Positions 54,733 through 64,000 of a stretch of 64,000 nucleotides of DNA are shown here, one piece after another. The position numbers and the translations under genes were made by a program. Each line of letters begins with the position of its first letter. Within the stretch, counting starts at the first letter, position 1. Source of the DNA: Rhodothermales bacterium (GTDB lineage: Bacteria > Bacteroidota > Rhodothermia > Rhodothermales > Bin80); the NCBI GenBank assembly GCA_022822185.1, contig JAJECE010000060.1, positions 1 through 64,000 of the forward strand, given 5' to 3'. The notes under the pieces are model-generated. The model saw only the letters and a list, made by a program, of their open reading frames with translations. It did not search any database and was not told the origin of the DNA.

Positions 54733-54926
54733 TTTCCACACCGCTGCTGGAAAAATGAGCAAAAAATCATCATTCCATACAGACTAAAGCAAGTAAAGAG
54801 TACTGATGCGGACTTTGAAGACAGGACGAAAACAACCCACCCAGCTCCTCAAAAGCGGAGCCGCTGAGTGGCAGGATCGTACAAGTGTACAGCGGAATCC
54901 TTAAGACGCCTAAGAGTACAGACAGC

Positions 54927-55718
54927 ATGAAACCACGCAGACCTATCGGTCAGCCCCGCTCCAGAAGAGAATTTGAAGAGCGAGAGCAAGAAATTGCACA
55001 GGACTTCGTCAAGGGACTGGAGGAAGAGTTGCGGGCGGATCTTACGCCCATCGGCTTCGCCCTCTTCAGTGCATTGACGACGACCTATGTTAAGTCAAAG
55101 GCACAGGGGGGCAGTGAATCGAAAGCGAAGAACGACGCATACCTGGCCGCAAAGTCTGCTGCACTTTTTGCCATCGCCCATGCAGGAGGAGGGTTGGAGA
55201 GTCTGAAAAATGAGCGTCCACACTACGATATCAAGAAATTGAAGTTTGATCCCCATGGAGCCAGACGTGCCCGGCATGCTGCCGACGAAATTGCTCAGGA
55301 CATCAGTGAGACCGAGATCCCCGTGTGGAATATTGACGAACACCGCAAGGAGCTTTACCGGACCGCGCACATAACGGCTTTCTGCACCTTCGCAGTTGAT
55401 CAGGATGAAACCAATGCCCGGGCAGTTGCGATTGATGAGTCTGCCAGATACATGGCGAGGGTGGCCGTTGGCCCGCCAGTCAAGCAGAATAGAATTCCCA
55501 ATCATGTTCTGGATCTGGACTGGGATACGGAAGGGTATTATACGAGTTTTCGCACACGAGTGAAGAACCGCCTTCTAAGGTCGGGGAAAAATCTGGAGGA
55601 AAGCATGGCAGGGGCGGAAAACGCCGTACGAATAGTTCTGATCAGAGAGGCCTTTGATCCTGGCGGATACTATTCGAGCATGCTGACCGACGAGGAGACG
55701 CTGGAGATCTATCCATGA
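54927..55718 (+). CDS. Hypothetical helical protein, family copy 2 of 3
   Basis: A 263-residue paralogue of copy 1: MKPRRPIGQPRSRREFEERE, YDIKKLKFDPHGARRARHAA, EIPVWNIDEHRKELYRTAHI and AENAVRIVLIREAFDPGGYY. The two differ widely in sequence but keep the same order and length. A leader of ~90 bp with a conserved gcggagccgctgagtgg precedes it, as in the third copy. Function unknown. Confidence 0.65.
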   Translation: MKPRRPIGQPRSRREFEEREQEIAQDFVKGLEEELRADLTPIGFALFSALTTTYVKSKAQGGSESKAKNDAYLAAKSAALFAIAHAGGGLESLKNERPHYDIKKLKFDPHGARRARHAADEIAQDISETEIPVWNIDEHRKELYRTAHITAFCTFAVDQDETNARAVAIDESARYMARVAVGPPVKQNRIPNHVLDLDWDTEGYYTSFRTRVKNRLLRSGKNLEESMAGAENAVRIVLIREAFDPGGYYSSMLTDEETLEIYP

Positions 55719-55912
55719 TTGACGCACCGTTGCTGAAGAAACTGAAAAACGAACTCAACCCGCACGGTGTAAATCAACCAAATCCTGCCGCCGGGGGCCT
55801 GAAGGAATAAGAGAAACCGCACGTCCAGCGAATCAAAAGCGGAGCCGTTGAGTGGTTGGAACGTTCAAGTGTATCTACTGTGATTCTCTGTAATGCCCGA
55901 AGTTCAGACAGG

Positions 55913-56718
55913 ACGAAACTCGTAAACCCATTCGTTCGCGCCTCGTCACAAAAGAAGACGAAGCAAGGCGGTTGAAGGAAATTGAACAGATCTGTGTTAA
56001 GGGGCTGGAGGAAGGGTTGTGAGCCGGACTTTCTCCAATCGGATCGCATCTCTCAATGATGTTCTTGAGTGCATATATTAAGGCAAAGGAGCGCGGGGAC
56101 AGTGGAGAAGATGCGTCGATCAACGCATACTGGGCAGCAAAATATGCCGCACTTCATGCAATCGCCCGCACAACAGCAATATGGGTAAAACGGGAAAACG
56201 ACATCAAAAACTGAAGTTTGATCCCCATGGAACCAGGTGCACCCATCAGATTGCCGTCGAAATCGCTCATGAATCTGCAAAGTCACATTCCCGCCCGGGA
56301 TACTGACGGGCACCTTCAGGGCCTGTACCAGACTGCGTATGCAACGGCCTTCTGCGTCCTCGCTACGGAGGGGGATGCAACCAATGCCCGCGCCGTCACA
56401 GTGGTTGAATCCGCCAAACATATGATCACGATTGGTGTTGGGCAGAAAAGTGAAGAGAATAGGCTTCCCCGTCGTGTCCGGAACATAGGCTGGAACACCA
56501 GAGGATCCTACGCAAGCCTGTGCCGCCAGATTACGGGCCACTTTCTGGAGTATGGAATAGACCCTAAAGAGAGCAGAGCGATGGCAGAAAATGCCATCCG
56601 AATCTTTCTGATGGCGGGTGCGTTTGATCCCGACAGATACTTTTGGGGCTTGTGGGAAGAAGAATATGGGCGGTTTGATTATGACGATCCAGATCCCGGC
56701 AATGCGCAGAAGACATGA
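55913..56718 (+). pseudogene. Decayed third copy of the family
   Basis: The start ATG reads ACG (55913). KPIRSRLVTKEDEARRLKEI follows, then an in-frame stop at 56020-56022 and frameshifts. From about 56218 the frame is open again with the family C-terminus (HIPARDTDGHLQGLYQTAYA, AENAIRIFLMAGAFDPDRYF). Enough remains to show it was a third tandem copy. Confidence 0.75.
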
Positions 56719-56967
56719 CGGCTGCCTTCACCGTTGATTCGACCTAATTAATCTCCTGACGTTATCGCTGTCTCCAAATTCTGCCTGTTTAGAGACTCTG
56801 GATCCAAGGAAATCAGTCCTCCATTCCTTGCAATACTTCGTAGAATTCAGAGGATATGGGAAGGGGCATCAGATCTTTACGGACGCTCCAGGCAGGCGGG
56901 TGAAATTCTTCATAGGAAACCTGAAGCAGGGATTGTGGGTTTACCTAGGCTATTTTGCAAAAAAGAG

Positions 56968-57444
56968 ATGTTCAAGTTTGATTTATCTGCTCCCCAGGGG
57001 GGCAGTTTTGAAGTTTCCGCTTCGGACTTGGGCCTGAGTCAATCGAAGTTTTCGGAAATTCAGATACATTTGGAGGTTGAGCAGTTGGACAGGGCGATAC
57101 ATGTTACGTTAGATGTGCGTGCGAAGGCACGTTTGGAGTGTGACCGGACGCTGCAGGAATTCGTTGCGCCCGTAGCCAGTGTCCACGAGATGCGTCTGTA
57201 CGCTCATGGCGGGGAGTTGCCCCAAGAGGATCGGATTGAGCAGGTTGAACTTGAGCCGAAACAGCGTGTATTTGACTTAACGGAGACCATCCGGGACACC
57301 CTGATGCTGGCGATTCCCGTCAGAAAAGTTGCGCCGGAAGCAGAAAAACTGCAAATTCAAACCGTTTTTGGTGCTCCTGCCGAGGAAGCAGATCAGCGCT
57401 GGTCGGCCCTGCTTGCAGTTCGCAAGGAGTATTCTCATAAATAA
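56968..57444 (+). CDS. yceD: YceD/DUF177 protein
   Basis: A 158-residue protein with EVEQLDRAIHVTLDVRAKAR, LECDRTLQEFVAPV and a C-terminal VFGAPAEEADQRWSALLAVR. In bacteria this gene precedes rpmF and has been tied to 23S rRNA processing or accumulation. Usual C-x-C-type residues are reduced to LECDR. It starts the rpmF-fab operon, ending 8 bp before rpmF. The start at MFKFDL was chosen by family. Confidence 0.85.
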   Translation: MFKFDLSAPQGGSFEVSASDLGLSQSKFSEIQIHLEVEQLDRAIHVTLDVRAKARLECDRTLQEFVAPVASVHEMRLYAHGGELPQEDRIEQVELEPKQRVFDLTETIRDTLMLAIPVRKVAPEAEKLQIQTVFGAPAEEADQRWSALLAVRKEYSHK

Positions 57445-57452
57445 ATAATATA

Positions 57453-57644
57453 ATGGCTAATCCTAGAAGAAAGCATTCAAAATCCCGTACCCGCAAACGC
57501 AGAAGCGTGTATTACGGCAGCCTCAGAACTCCAACGACATCCAAATGCGAGGATTGTGGTGATGTGAAACTGCGGCACCGGATTTGCCCTAGTTGCGGGA
57601 TGTACCGGGGGCGTCAGATTGTAGAGCGAAGTTCGAACGTATAG
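57453..57644 (+). CDS. rpmF: 50S ribosomal protein bL32
   Basis: A 63-residue protein: MANPRRKHSKSRTRKRRS, then CEDCGDVKLRHRICPSCGMY with two Cys pairs for zinc. It lies between yceD and plsX, a widely conserved order. Confidence 0.97.
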   Translation: MANPRRKHSKSRTRKRRSVYYGSLRTPTTSKCEDCGDVKLRHRICPSCGMYRGRQIVERSSNV

Positions 57645-57683
57645 TAGTGGCCACGGGTTGTCCCGAATTTAGGCTGAGGAGTT

Positions 57684-58685
57684 ATGGCGATTCGTGTAGC
57701 AGTTGATGCAATGGGTGGAGACCGTGCCCCCGCCGTTGTGGTGGAGGGTGCGGTGCGGGCCGTAAAGGCTTCCAGTGGACGGTTGCAGGTCCAACTTTGT
57801 GGACCGGAAACGGTCGTCCAGCCCCTGTTAGACAGCTTTGGGGCCCCCTCAGAGATTGAAGTGGTGCAAGCCCCGGAGGTGATCGGGATGGGGGATTCCC
57901 CGGTTGCGGCGGTCCGCACCAAACCTAATTCCTCCATTCATGTCGGACTTAGAAGGCATAAAGAAAGTTGTGCAGATGCGTTTTTGAGTGCAGGCAATAC
58001 CGGCGCAATTGCCGCCGCATCGCTTTTTGTACTGGGGCGGCTCCCCGGTGTGTTTCGACCCTCAATCACAACCCTTTACCCAACGACCCGGGGAGTTTGC
58101 ACCATTCTGGATGTAGGCTCCAATATGGATAGCCGCGCGGAGCACCTGGTGCAATTTGCAAAAATGGGATCTGCCTATGCCCGGATCATGATGGACATCG
58201 CACATCCCCGTATTGCGCTGCTGAGTGTAGGCGAAGAACCGGCAAAGGGGAATGAACTCGTACGAACGACCCATGAACAACTGCTGAACATCGTAGATTT
58301 GAATTTTATCGGGAATGTAGAAGGTCGAGATATTTTGCATCAAAAGGCGGATGTGGTTGTATGCGACGGTTTTATCGGCAATGTGATTCTTAAATTTGGA
58401 GAGAGCATTATGACGGCCGTACCGGAAATGGTTCAGCAGGAACTGAAGGAACTGAATGCCAAGCCCGCTGAGGTTGCCCTGATCAAAGAAGTCCTTTCGA
58501 GGCTTTCCCGCCGGTTTGATCCAGAGAATTATGGAGGCGGAGGCCCGCTATTGGGGGTGGAGGGAGAAGTGTTTATCCTGCATGGATCCGCAACTGCCGG
58601 TGCGGTGGAACAATGTATCAAGACCGCCGCACAGGCGGCCAAAGCCAACCTTAACAATGCGATTCAAAAAGCCCTGGCTCCCTGA
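57684..58685 (+). CDS. plsX: Phosphate acyltransferase PlsX
   Basis: A 333-residue enzyme with [59 protein letters not shown], and [20 protein letters not shown]. It makes acyl-phosphate from acyl-ACP for phospholipid synthesis. It follows rpmF and precedes fabH by 17 bp. Confidence 0.96.
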   Translation: MAIRVAVDAMGGDRAPAVVVEGAVRAVKASSGRLQVQLCGPETVVQPLLDSFGAPSEIEVVQAPEVIGMGDSPVAAVRTKPNSSIHVGLRRHKESCADAFLSAGNTGAIAAASLFVLGRLPGVFRPSITTLYPTTRGVCTILDVGSNMDSRAEHLVQFAKMGSAYARIMMDIAHPRIALLSVGEEPAKGNELVRTTHEQLLNIVDLNFIGNVEGRDILHQKADVVVCDGFIGNVILKFGESIMTAVPEMVQQELKELNAKPAEVALIKEVLSRLSRRFDPENYGGGGPLLGVEGEVFILHGSATAGAVEQCIKTAAQAAKANLNNAIQKALAP

Positions 58686-58702
58686 AAGAAGATGGTCTGG
58701 TG

Positions 58703-59728
58703 ATGGAGCCTAAAGCACGCGCAGCGATCACGGCGGTCGGCCGTTACTTGCCGGAGACCCGGTTGACCAATAAGGATCTGAGCGAAATGGTAGACACTAA
58801 TGATGCCTGGATCCGATCCCGGACAGGCATAGAAGAGCGTCGGATTCTCACGGGAGAGGGCAAGGGCACATCCTATATGGCTGCCCGTGCAGGACAGGAT
58901 GTCATGAACAAACGCGGGATCAGCGCGGACGAGATTGACACAATCATTGTCGCCACCGTCACGCCGGACATGGCGTTCCCTGCGACCGCATGTCTGGTGC
59001 AGGCGGAACTTGGAGCACAGAATGCCTGGGGGTTTGATCTGTCGGCCGCCTGCAGTGGATTCCTTTTTGCACTCAACACAGGTGCAGGTTTAATTGAGAG
59101 TGGGCGGGCCGGCAAAGTACTGGTGATCGGATCCGACAAGATGAGCAGTATTACCGACTACACGGATCGAACGACATGTGTTTTGTTCGGAGATGCCGCT
59201 GCGGGAGTGCTTCTGGAAGCAGACCATGACGGACTGGGGCTGATGGACTCGGTGTTAAATGTGGATGGACGCGGCTGGGAAGCATTATGCATGCTGGGCG
59301 GAGGCAGCCGCTATCCGGCCACGCACGATACCGTAGACAAAAAAATGCACTATATCTATCAGGATGGTAGAGCGGTCTTCAAGGTTGCAGTAAAAGGGAT
59401 GGCCGATGTGGCCGCTGAAATCATGGAGCGCAATCAACTTACAGGAGAAGATGTGCGCTACCTAGTTCCCCATCAGGCAAATCAGCGGATTATAGACGCA
59501 GTTGCCCGTCGAATGGGGCTGGGTATGGATCGTGTGATGCTCAATATTTCCAGATACGGAAATACGACCGCGGCGACGATTCCGCTTTGTCTGTGTGACT
59601 GGGAGCATCAATTGAACAAGGGAGATAAAATCGTGATTGCTGCATTTGGCGGAGGGTTTACCTGGGGAGCAACCTACTTGCGCTGGTCGTACAATCCTGG
59701 ATCAAAAAAGGAGTCTCATGGCGGATAA
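58703..59728 (+). CDS. fabH: Beta-ketoacyl-ACP synthase III
   Basis: A 341-residue enzyme: [37 protein letters not shown], catalytic Cys in [13 protein letters not shown], His in VPHQANQRI, and Asn in [11 protein letters not shown]. It starts fatty-acid synthesis by joining an acyl-CoA to malonyl-ACP. GTG at 58700 is an alternative start. Its end overlaps fabD by 11 bp. Confidence 0.97.
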   Translation: MEPKARAAITAVGRYLPETRLTNKDLSEMVDTNDAWIRSRTGIEERRILTGEGKGTSYMAARAGQDVMNKRGISADEIDTIIVATVTPDMAFPATACLVQAELGAQNAWGFDLSAACSGFLFALNTGAGLIESGRAGKVLVIGSDKMSSITDYTDRTTCVLFGDAAAGVLLEADHDGLGLMDSVLNVDGRGWEALCMLGGGSRYPATHDTVDKKMHYIYQDGRAVFKVAVKGMADVAAEIMERNQLTGEDVRYLVPHQANQRIIDAVARRMGLGMDRVMLNISRYGNTTAATIPLCLCDWEHQLNKGDKIVIAAFGGGFTWGATYLRWSYNPGSKKESHGG

Positions 59729-60659
59729 GCAATTGGCGGTATTATTTCCGGGACAGGGATCCCAGGTGCCGGGAATGGGCAGGGATCTGTTCCGGAATGT
59801 CTCCCGTTCACGGACTATTTTTGAGACAGCAGATGAGGTTCTAGGTTTTCCACTTACCGAGTATTGCTTCACAAGTGTGGACGAGGATCCTCAGGCGCTG
59901 GAGAAGTTGACGAGCACGGCAATCTGTCAACCCGCGCTCTACACGCATTCTATTGCGGTTCTGGCAGCTCTGGATCTTGCCCCTGATTTTGTGGCCGGGC
60001 ATAGCGTGGGAGAATACAGTGCACTGCATGCCTGTGGAGCACTTTCATTTGAAGATGGGTTGCGTCTGGTCCGCCGCAGAGGCGAGTTGATGGCGATGGC
60101 AGGGAGGGGGCGTTCGGCGGGGATGACCGCGGTGATCGGACTGTCGGGTGAGGTGGTGGACGGTGCGTGCAGAGAGGTGAGTTCTGCGGAATCCATCGTG
60201 GTATGCGCAAACTACAATGCTCCCCGGCAGGTGGTGATTTCCGGGGATACGGCGGCCCTCCGTGCGGTGGAAGTGATTCTCAGGAATGCGGGGGCGAGAA
60301 AGCTGGTGCAGCTTCCTGTAAGTGGAGCCTTCCACTCCCCGTTGGTTTTGCGGGCGCGTGAAGAGCTGGCGCAGGAACTGGCGACGGTAACCCTGCGGCC
60401 TCCGATATGTCCGGTCTACCTGAATGTAACGGCACAGCCGGCTTTGGATCCAGAGCATATTCGGGCCCGAATGCTGGAGCAGTTGATCAGTCCGGTACGG
60501 TGGTCGCAGTCCCTGCAAAATATGCCGGAGAACGTGAGTTTTATCGAGGTAGGACCTGGACGTGTTCTGAATGGGCTGGTACGTCAGACACTAGGACGCG
60601 GGGCGGATGTAATTTCGATCTCCACCGCGGAGGCGGTGGCTGCATTTCTGACGGATTGA
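59718..60659 (+). CDS. fabD: Malonyl-CoA-ACP transacylase
   Basis: A 313-residue enzyme: [18 protein letters not shown], catalytic Ser in [17 protein letters not shown], His in [11 protein letters not shown], and SPVRWSQSL near the end. It loads malonyl groups on ACP. An AAGGAG ribosome site precedes the ATG at 59718. Confidence 0.96.
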   Translation: MADKQLAVLFPGQGSQVPGMGRDLFRNVSRSRTIFETADEVLGFPLTEYCFTSVDEDPQALEKLTSTAICQPALYTHSIAVLAALDLAPDFVAGHSVGEYSALHACGALSFEDGLRLVRRRGELMAMAGRGRSAGMTAVIGLSGEVVDGACREVSSAESIVVCANYNAPRQVVISGDTAALRAVEVILRNAGARKLVQLPVSGAFHSPLVLRAREELAQELATVTLRPPICPVYLNVTAQPALDPEHIRARMLEQLISPVRWSQSLQNMPENVSFIEVGPGRVLNGLVRQTLGRGADVISISTAEAVAAFLTD

Positions 60660-60668
60660 CGTAAAAAC

Positions 60669-61397
60669 ATGGAATTCAAACAATCTCGTATTCTGGTAAC
60701 CGGCGGTACTCGTGGCATTGGCCGTGCAATTGTGGAGGCATTCGCGCATCAGGGAGCGCAGGTTGCCTTTACCTACCGAAGCAGCGTGGAAGTCGCGGAG
60801 GGGTTGAAGGGGGAGATTGGAGGGCTTGCGTTTCAGTGTGACGCAGCAGATTTTCAGGCTGCTGATCAGGTTGTTGCGGGCATCATAAAAGCCTGGGGGG
60901 GTGTAGATATTCTGGTGAATAATGCGGGGATTACACGGGACAGTCTAATGATGCGTATGAGTGAAGCTGACTGGGACCAGGTCATGGACGCAAACCTCAA
61001 GAGTGTTTTTAATTACAGCAAAGCGGTTTGCCGCACCATGATACGTCAGCGATATGGCCGCATCATCAATATCTCTTCCGTGATTGGTCGTACCGGAAAT
61101 ACGGGGCAGGCAAATTATGCGGCCTCCAAGGCAGGCATTGTGGGCCTCTCTAAAAGTTTGGCGAAGGAACTTGCCGTGCGAGGTGTTACGGTGAATGTCG
61201 TTGCCCCTGGATTTGTAGAGACGGATATGACAGATGCCATCAATCCGAAGGTGAAGGAGAAATTATTGAGTACGATTCCTGTTCGTCGCACAGCAGTGCC
61301 GGAGGAAATTGCAGCACCTGTGCTGTTTCTCGCATCCAGAGATGCCTCTTATATCACGGGGCAGATTCTTGGTGTTGACGGCGGCTTATCCATGTGA
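60669..61397 (+). CDS. fabG: 3-oxoacyl-ACP reductase
   Basis: A 242-residue short-chain dehydrogenase: ILVTGGTRGIGRAIVEAF (NADPH site), LVNNAGITRDSLMMRMSEAD, catalytic Ser in NISSVIG and Y-x-x-x-K in NYAASKAGIVG, then VAPGFVETDMTDAI. It performs the first reduction of each chain cycle. It follows fabD by 9 bp. acpP, the usual next gene, is absent. Confidence 0.96.
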   Translation: MEFKQSRILVTGGTRGIGRAIVEAFAHQGAQVAFTYRSSVEVAEGLKGEIGGLAFQCDAADFQAADQVVAGIIKAWGGVDILVNNAGITRDSLMMRMSEADWDQVMDANLKSVFNYSKAVCRTMIRQRYGRIINISSVIGRTGNTGQANYAASKAGIVGLSKSLAKELAVRGVTVNVVAPGFVETDMTDAINPKVKEKLLSTIPVRRTAVPEEIAAPVLFLASRDASYITGQILGVDGGLSM

Positions 61398-61400
61398 CCA

Positions 61401-62864
61401 GTGACAAAGTCTTTTACCACACATCTGGATTTTTCATCAAGGGCGCAGCAGTCTAGCCGTGAGTCTGCGGCAGAGCGCAGTTTTGAGGCACTGGACCCGA
61501 ATGTTGAGCAGGCAACGCCGGAATCGCTGGGTGCCGGTGCTCGTGCGGCGTTTGAGAAGAGTGGCTGGCCGGGGTTGATGCCCGTTCAGGCGCATTCAAT
61601 TCCCTACATGATTGCCGGGCAGGATCTGATTGTGCAATCACGTACAGGCTCCGGTAAGACCGGAGCCTTCCTTCTGCCGATTTTTGATTGCCTAGACCCG
61701 TCCATCCATGAGACCCAGGCTCTTATACTCACACCGACCAGAGAATTGGCAGGTCAGATTTATGATGAGTTCAATCGAATGAATCCGACCCCGGAAACAC
61801 TCAAGGGCATTTTGGTTTATGGGGGGGTAGGATACAAAAGGCAGTTGGACGGGCTCAGGCGGGGGGCGCAGGTTGTCATTGGTACCCCGGGACGGATACT
61901 GGATCATCTAGAGCGCCGCACCTTCACATTGGAGCAGTTGCGAGCGTTTATTCTTGATGAGGCGGATGAGATGCTGTCTATGGGTTTTTACCCGGCGATG
62001 GTTGCGTTAAAATCTTATTTACCGGAGACGCGTCAGTCCTGTATGTTCAGCGCAACGATGCCTCCGAAGGTTCGGTTACTGGGGAAACAATTTTTGGAGG
62101 ATCCCAGATTTCTCGGACTCAGCGCCGACGGTGTCGGTGTCGCAACGATTGACCATCGTTATTACACGGTTCTGGATCCGATGGAGCGTGCGCGTGCATT
62201 ATGCCGGCTGGTTGAATTTGAGAACCCGGATTCTGCGATCATATTCACTAATACCCGGCGGGAGGTTTCTTTCTTGACAGATTTTCTTCACAACTACGGG
62301 TTCAGTGTGGGGGCCATCAGCGGCGACTATTCCCAGGGAGCACGTGAGAAGGTCATGCATCGTTTACGGAAGGGAAATATTCGTCTTCTTGTGGCCACGG
62401 ATGTGGCAGCGAGGGGGATTGACATTTCCGAACTCAGTCACGTATTCCAGTATGAGGTACCGCTGGAGCCGCAGCTTTATATTCACCGTACGGGCAGGAC
62501 CGCCCGGGCCGGCAAGGCCGGGGTTGCAATCACTCTTGCGGCCTGGGAGGAAGAATCACAACTTAAAGCCATTGCACACCGATTTGATATTCAGATGGAA
62601 AAACGAGAATTACCAACCCCCGAAGAAGTTGCTGTGCGTACGTCTCAGCGTGTCACAGTTGTCCTTGAGGAGAAGCTTCGCGGCAAGACCAATCTGGAGC
62701 GGGAGCGTCTCGCCCAGTTTGTCCCCATGGTGCAGGAGTTAGCGGAGGAGGAACCGGAGTTGATGGCAATGCTGGTTGACGAGTTGAATCAGGCACGGAT
62801 GCACCCGAACATACAAGAGAGACAAAAGCAGAAAAACAAGCCACATAGGGGCAGGCGGAAATAA
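61401..62864 (+). CDS. DEAD-box ATP-dependent RNA helicase
   Basis: A 487-residue helicase with a GTG start just after fabG. Q motif MPVQAHSIP, motif I SRTGSGKT, Ia ILTPTRELAGQI, II ILDEADEMLS, III FSATMPPK, and VI HRTGRTARAGKAG. A basic C-terminal tail (QKQKNKPHRGRRK) suits RNA binding. It resembles DeaD/RhlE-type helicases in ribosome assembly or RNA turnover. The 3-bp gap to fabG suggests one transcript. Confidence 0.92.
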   Translation: MTKSFTTHLDFSSRAQQSSRESAAERSFEALDPNVEQATPESLGAGARAAFEKSGWPGLMPVQAHSIPYMIAGQDLIVQSRTGSGKTGAFLLPIFDCLDPSIHETQALILTPTRELAGQIYDEFNRMNPTPETLKGILVYGGVGYKRQLDGLRRGAQVVIGTPGRILDHLERRTFTLEQLRAFILDEADEMLSMGFYPAMVALKSYLPETRQSCMFSATMPPKVRLLGKQFLEDPRFLGLSADGVGVATIDHRYYTVLDPMERARALCRLVEFENPDSAIIFTNTRREVSFLTDFLHNYGFSVGAISGDYSQGAREKVMHRLRKGNIRLLVATDVAARGIDISELSHVFQYEVPLEPQLYIHRTGRTARAGKAGVAITLAAWEEESQLKAIAHRFDIQMEKRELPTPEEVAVRTSQRVTVVLEEKLRGKTNLERERLAQFVPMVQELAEEEPELMAMLVDELNQARMHPNIQERQKQKNKPHRGRRK

Positions 62865-63569
62865 GACATAAGGTGTGCGGACTACGCTCTATTTGTTCGG
62901 ACCTGCACAGTTCCCCGCGAATTCTGGACACATCACGGCGTTGGCCTTGAGGTGCAGGTTGGAGTTCCGGTCATGGCGGGCGGACAGGTCTCCAGAGTAG
63001 ACCATAATGTCGGGGGATATGGCTGTTTCCGGTCATAACGCATCCTAGGAGTGGGTATCAGACGCTGTATGCACACCTGTCCAGTATACTTGTGCATGTT
63101 GGCATGCCCGTGTGCAGGTGTTATTACGTGAAGTGGGGACAGTGGAAATGCCGTGGATGTACATCTGCGCTCCAAAGTGAAGATACGCAATGGACGGCAT
63201 GTGATGTGGATCCCCTGAAAGTCCATGTAGAGCGGGGCATGGCCGCGTATGCGGATTGAGATGTTTCGTTTTGTGTAAATTTCAGGCGGAATTTGTATTT
63301 TACGTTCTCACCTCTGTAGAACTCCGAGACAAACATGTTTATTGTAGTTTTGACCATCACGCCGGTCTTGTTGTCAATATTGGGGTGGCACCGGTTCCGT
63401 AGTCTGCGCCGAAAACACACATGGGTATGGCATTACATTCACGGCTACCGCTACGGGTCAATGGTATTCTGGGGATGTTTAGCGTCATGGAAAAATGGCT
63501 GGATAAATGAGAATAATGCCTGAGAGATTTTTGCGGGAACCAAAACAGTCCCAGCCAGTTTGAGCAAAA
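62865..63569. other. Gap with a possible TnpB/OrfB C-terminal remnant
   Basis: On the minus strand near 62890-62995 one frame reads SARHDRNSNLHLKANAVMCP, recalling the D-R-x-x-N-A-x-x-N-I zinc-ribbon end of IS200/IS605 TnpB proteins. No larger matching frame is visible upstream and the Cys pairs are not clear, so this is weak. A 62-residue plus frame at 63335-63523 with one hydrophobic segment is equally unsupported. Confidence 0.25.
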
Positions 63570-63974
63570 ATGGAACCGTCAACGGACACGAATCGGCTCT
63601 ACGAACTGCTTCGGAAACTGCAGAGCGAGGGGCTGGAACCACACGAGACCAACGAACTGAGTAACGAGCTTTTCAATATGGCTGGAATTAACATCATCGC
63701 CCAGTTTGGTGCAAAGCTGGATGCAATGCAGGCGCAACTTGCCGCCCTCTCCGAGACGACGCAGACACAACTTGCCGCCCTCTCCGAGACGACGCAGACA
63801 CAACTTGCCGCCCTCTCCGAAGTCCATCAGGCACAGATGGAGGCACTCCGGGAAGCGAATAAGTCTCAGTGGGAAGCGCTAGACGGCCGATACAAACTAT
63901 TGCTTTGGCTGATCGGCGGTGTCGGTGGCGTGCTCACATTCATTCTGGCCTACGGCACTTTTTTCGCGCAATAG
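63570..63974 (+). CDS. Coiled-coil protein with C-terminal membrane anchor
   Basis: A 134-residue protein. Residues ~56-90 carry three near-identical 11-residue repeats (QLAALSETTQT), encoded by 33-bp DNA repeats at about 63738-63820, inside a long helix. The C-terminus is a membrane segment (LLLWLIGGVGGVLTFILAYG) ending TFFAQ. The layout resembles small tail-anchored coiled-coil proteins. No family assigned. Copy number of the repeats may vary. Confidence 0.6.
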   Translation: MEPSTDTNRLYELLRKLQSEGLEPHETNELSNELFNMAGINIIAQFGAKLDAMQAQLAALSETTQTQLAALSETTQTQLAALSEVHQAQMEALREANKSQWEALDGRYKLLLWLIGGVGGVLTFILAYGTFFAQ

Positions 63975-64000
63975 CAGGCCTGTCGAACCCGTTCCCTTTA

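Overview
The window looks like a chromosomal segment of a Rhodothermota/Bacteroidota-type bacterium. The main clue is a run of rpmB, rpmG and a DUF4295 gene, an arrangement typical of that lineage. Secreted six-bladed beta-propeller and thioredoxin-like proteins beside small Cys-containing peptides support it. This is inferred from gene content; no 16S gene is present.

Layout. (a) 1-1021: a cut IS21-type istA and one IS end. (b) 2.0-22.5 kb: a large minus-strand defence-type island. In transcription order it holds an SNF2 helicase with a DUF3883 end, a 1012-residue protein made of 36 exact 26-residue repeats, a DUF1016/YhcG nuclease, a DUF1156 adenine methylase, an ATPase-PIN pair, a decayed EVE-like fragment, a second ATPase-PIN pair, an EVE-like domain fused to a PD-(D/E)XK nuclease, and a DUF499 ATPase. 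The helicase plus DUF1156 methylase recalls class 1 DISARM; the DUF499 ATPase recalls PglY/BrxC of BREX-like systems. The repeat protein has no counterpart that I recognise and is the strongest candidate for something undescribed. (c) 23-28.5 kb: nusB, then secreted/envelope genes, several frameshifted. (d) 28.5-35.6 kb: ychF, a LolC/E-like permease, ribosomal genes, tRNA-Pro, tRNA-Arg split by a 204-nt group I intron, tRNA-Cys, an IetA-like AAA+ ATPase, dnaB, and a family-4-like uracil-DNA glycosylase without its Fe-S cysteines. (e) 35.6-40.2 kb: an accessory island between two copies of the coaBC 3' end. (f) 40.1-49.1 kb: housekeeping genes on the minus strand, running dnaA, dnaN, rplM, rpsI, rpsB, tsf, pyrH, frr, tRNA-Ser, gmk, coaBC, with a probable oriC (three DnaA boxes) upstream of dnaA. 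(g) 49.6-53.7 kb: a GC-rich mobile-looking region of small repeated ORFs, a GIY-YIG protein and a tyrosine recombinase. (h) 53.9-56.7 kb: a tandem triplication of an unknown gene, third copy decayed. (i) 56.9-62.9 kb: yceD, rpmF, plsX, fabH, fabD, fabG, then a DEAD-box helicase where acpP would be expected. (j) 62.9-64 kb: unclear sequence and a coiled-coil membrane protein.

How it fits together. Conserved blocks (replication initiation, translation, fatty-acid synthesis) are interrupted by accessory islands. At least three of these carry duplications of a neighbouring gene end: helicase 5' end, coaBC 3' end, and methylase 3' end with the ATPase-PIN-EVE unit. The methylase, helicase, nucleases and ATPases share one strand with little spacing and are likely one restriction or anti-phage locus. 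No computation or database search was possible, so family names rest on motifs and residue patterns read by eye.
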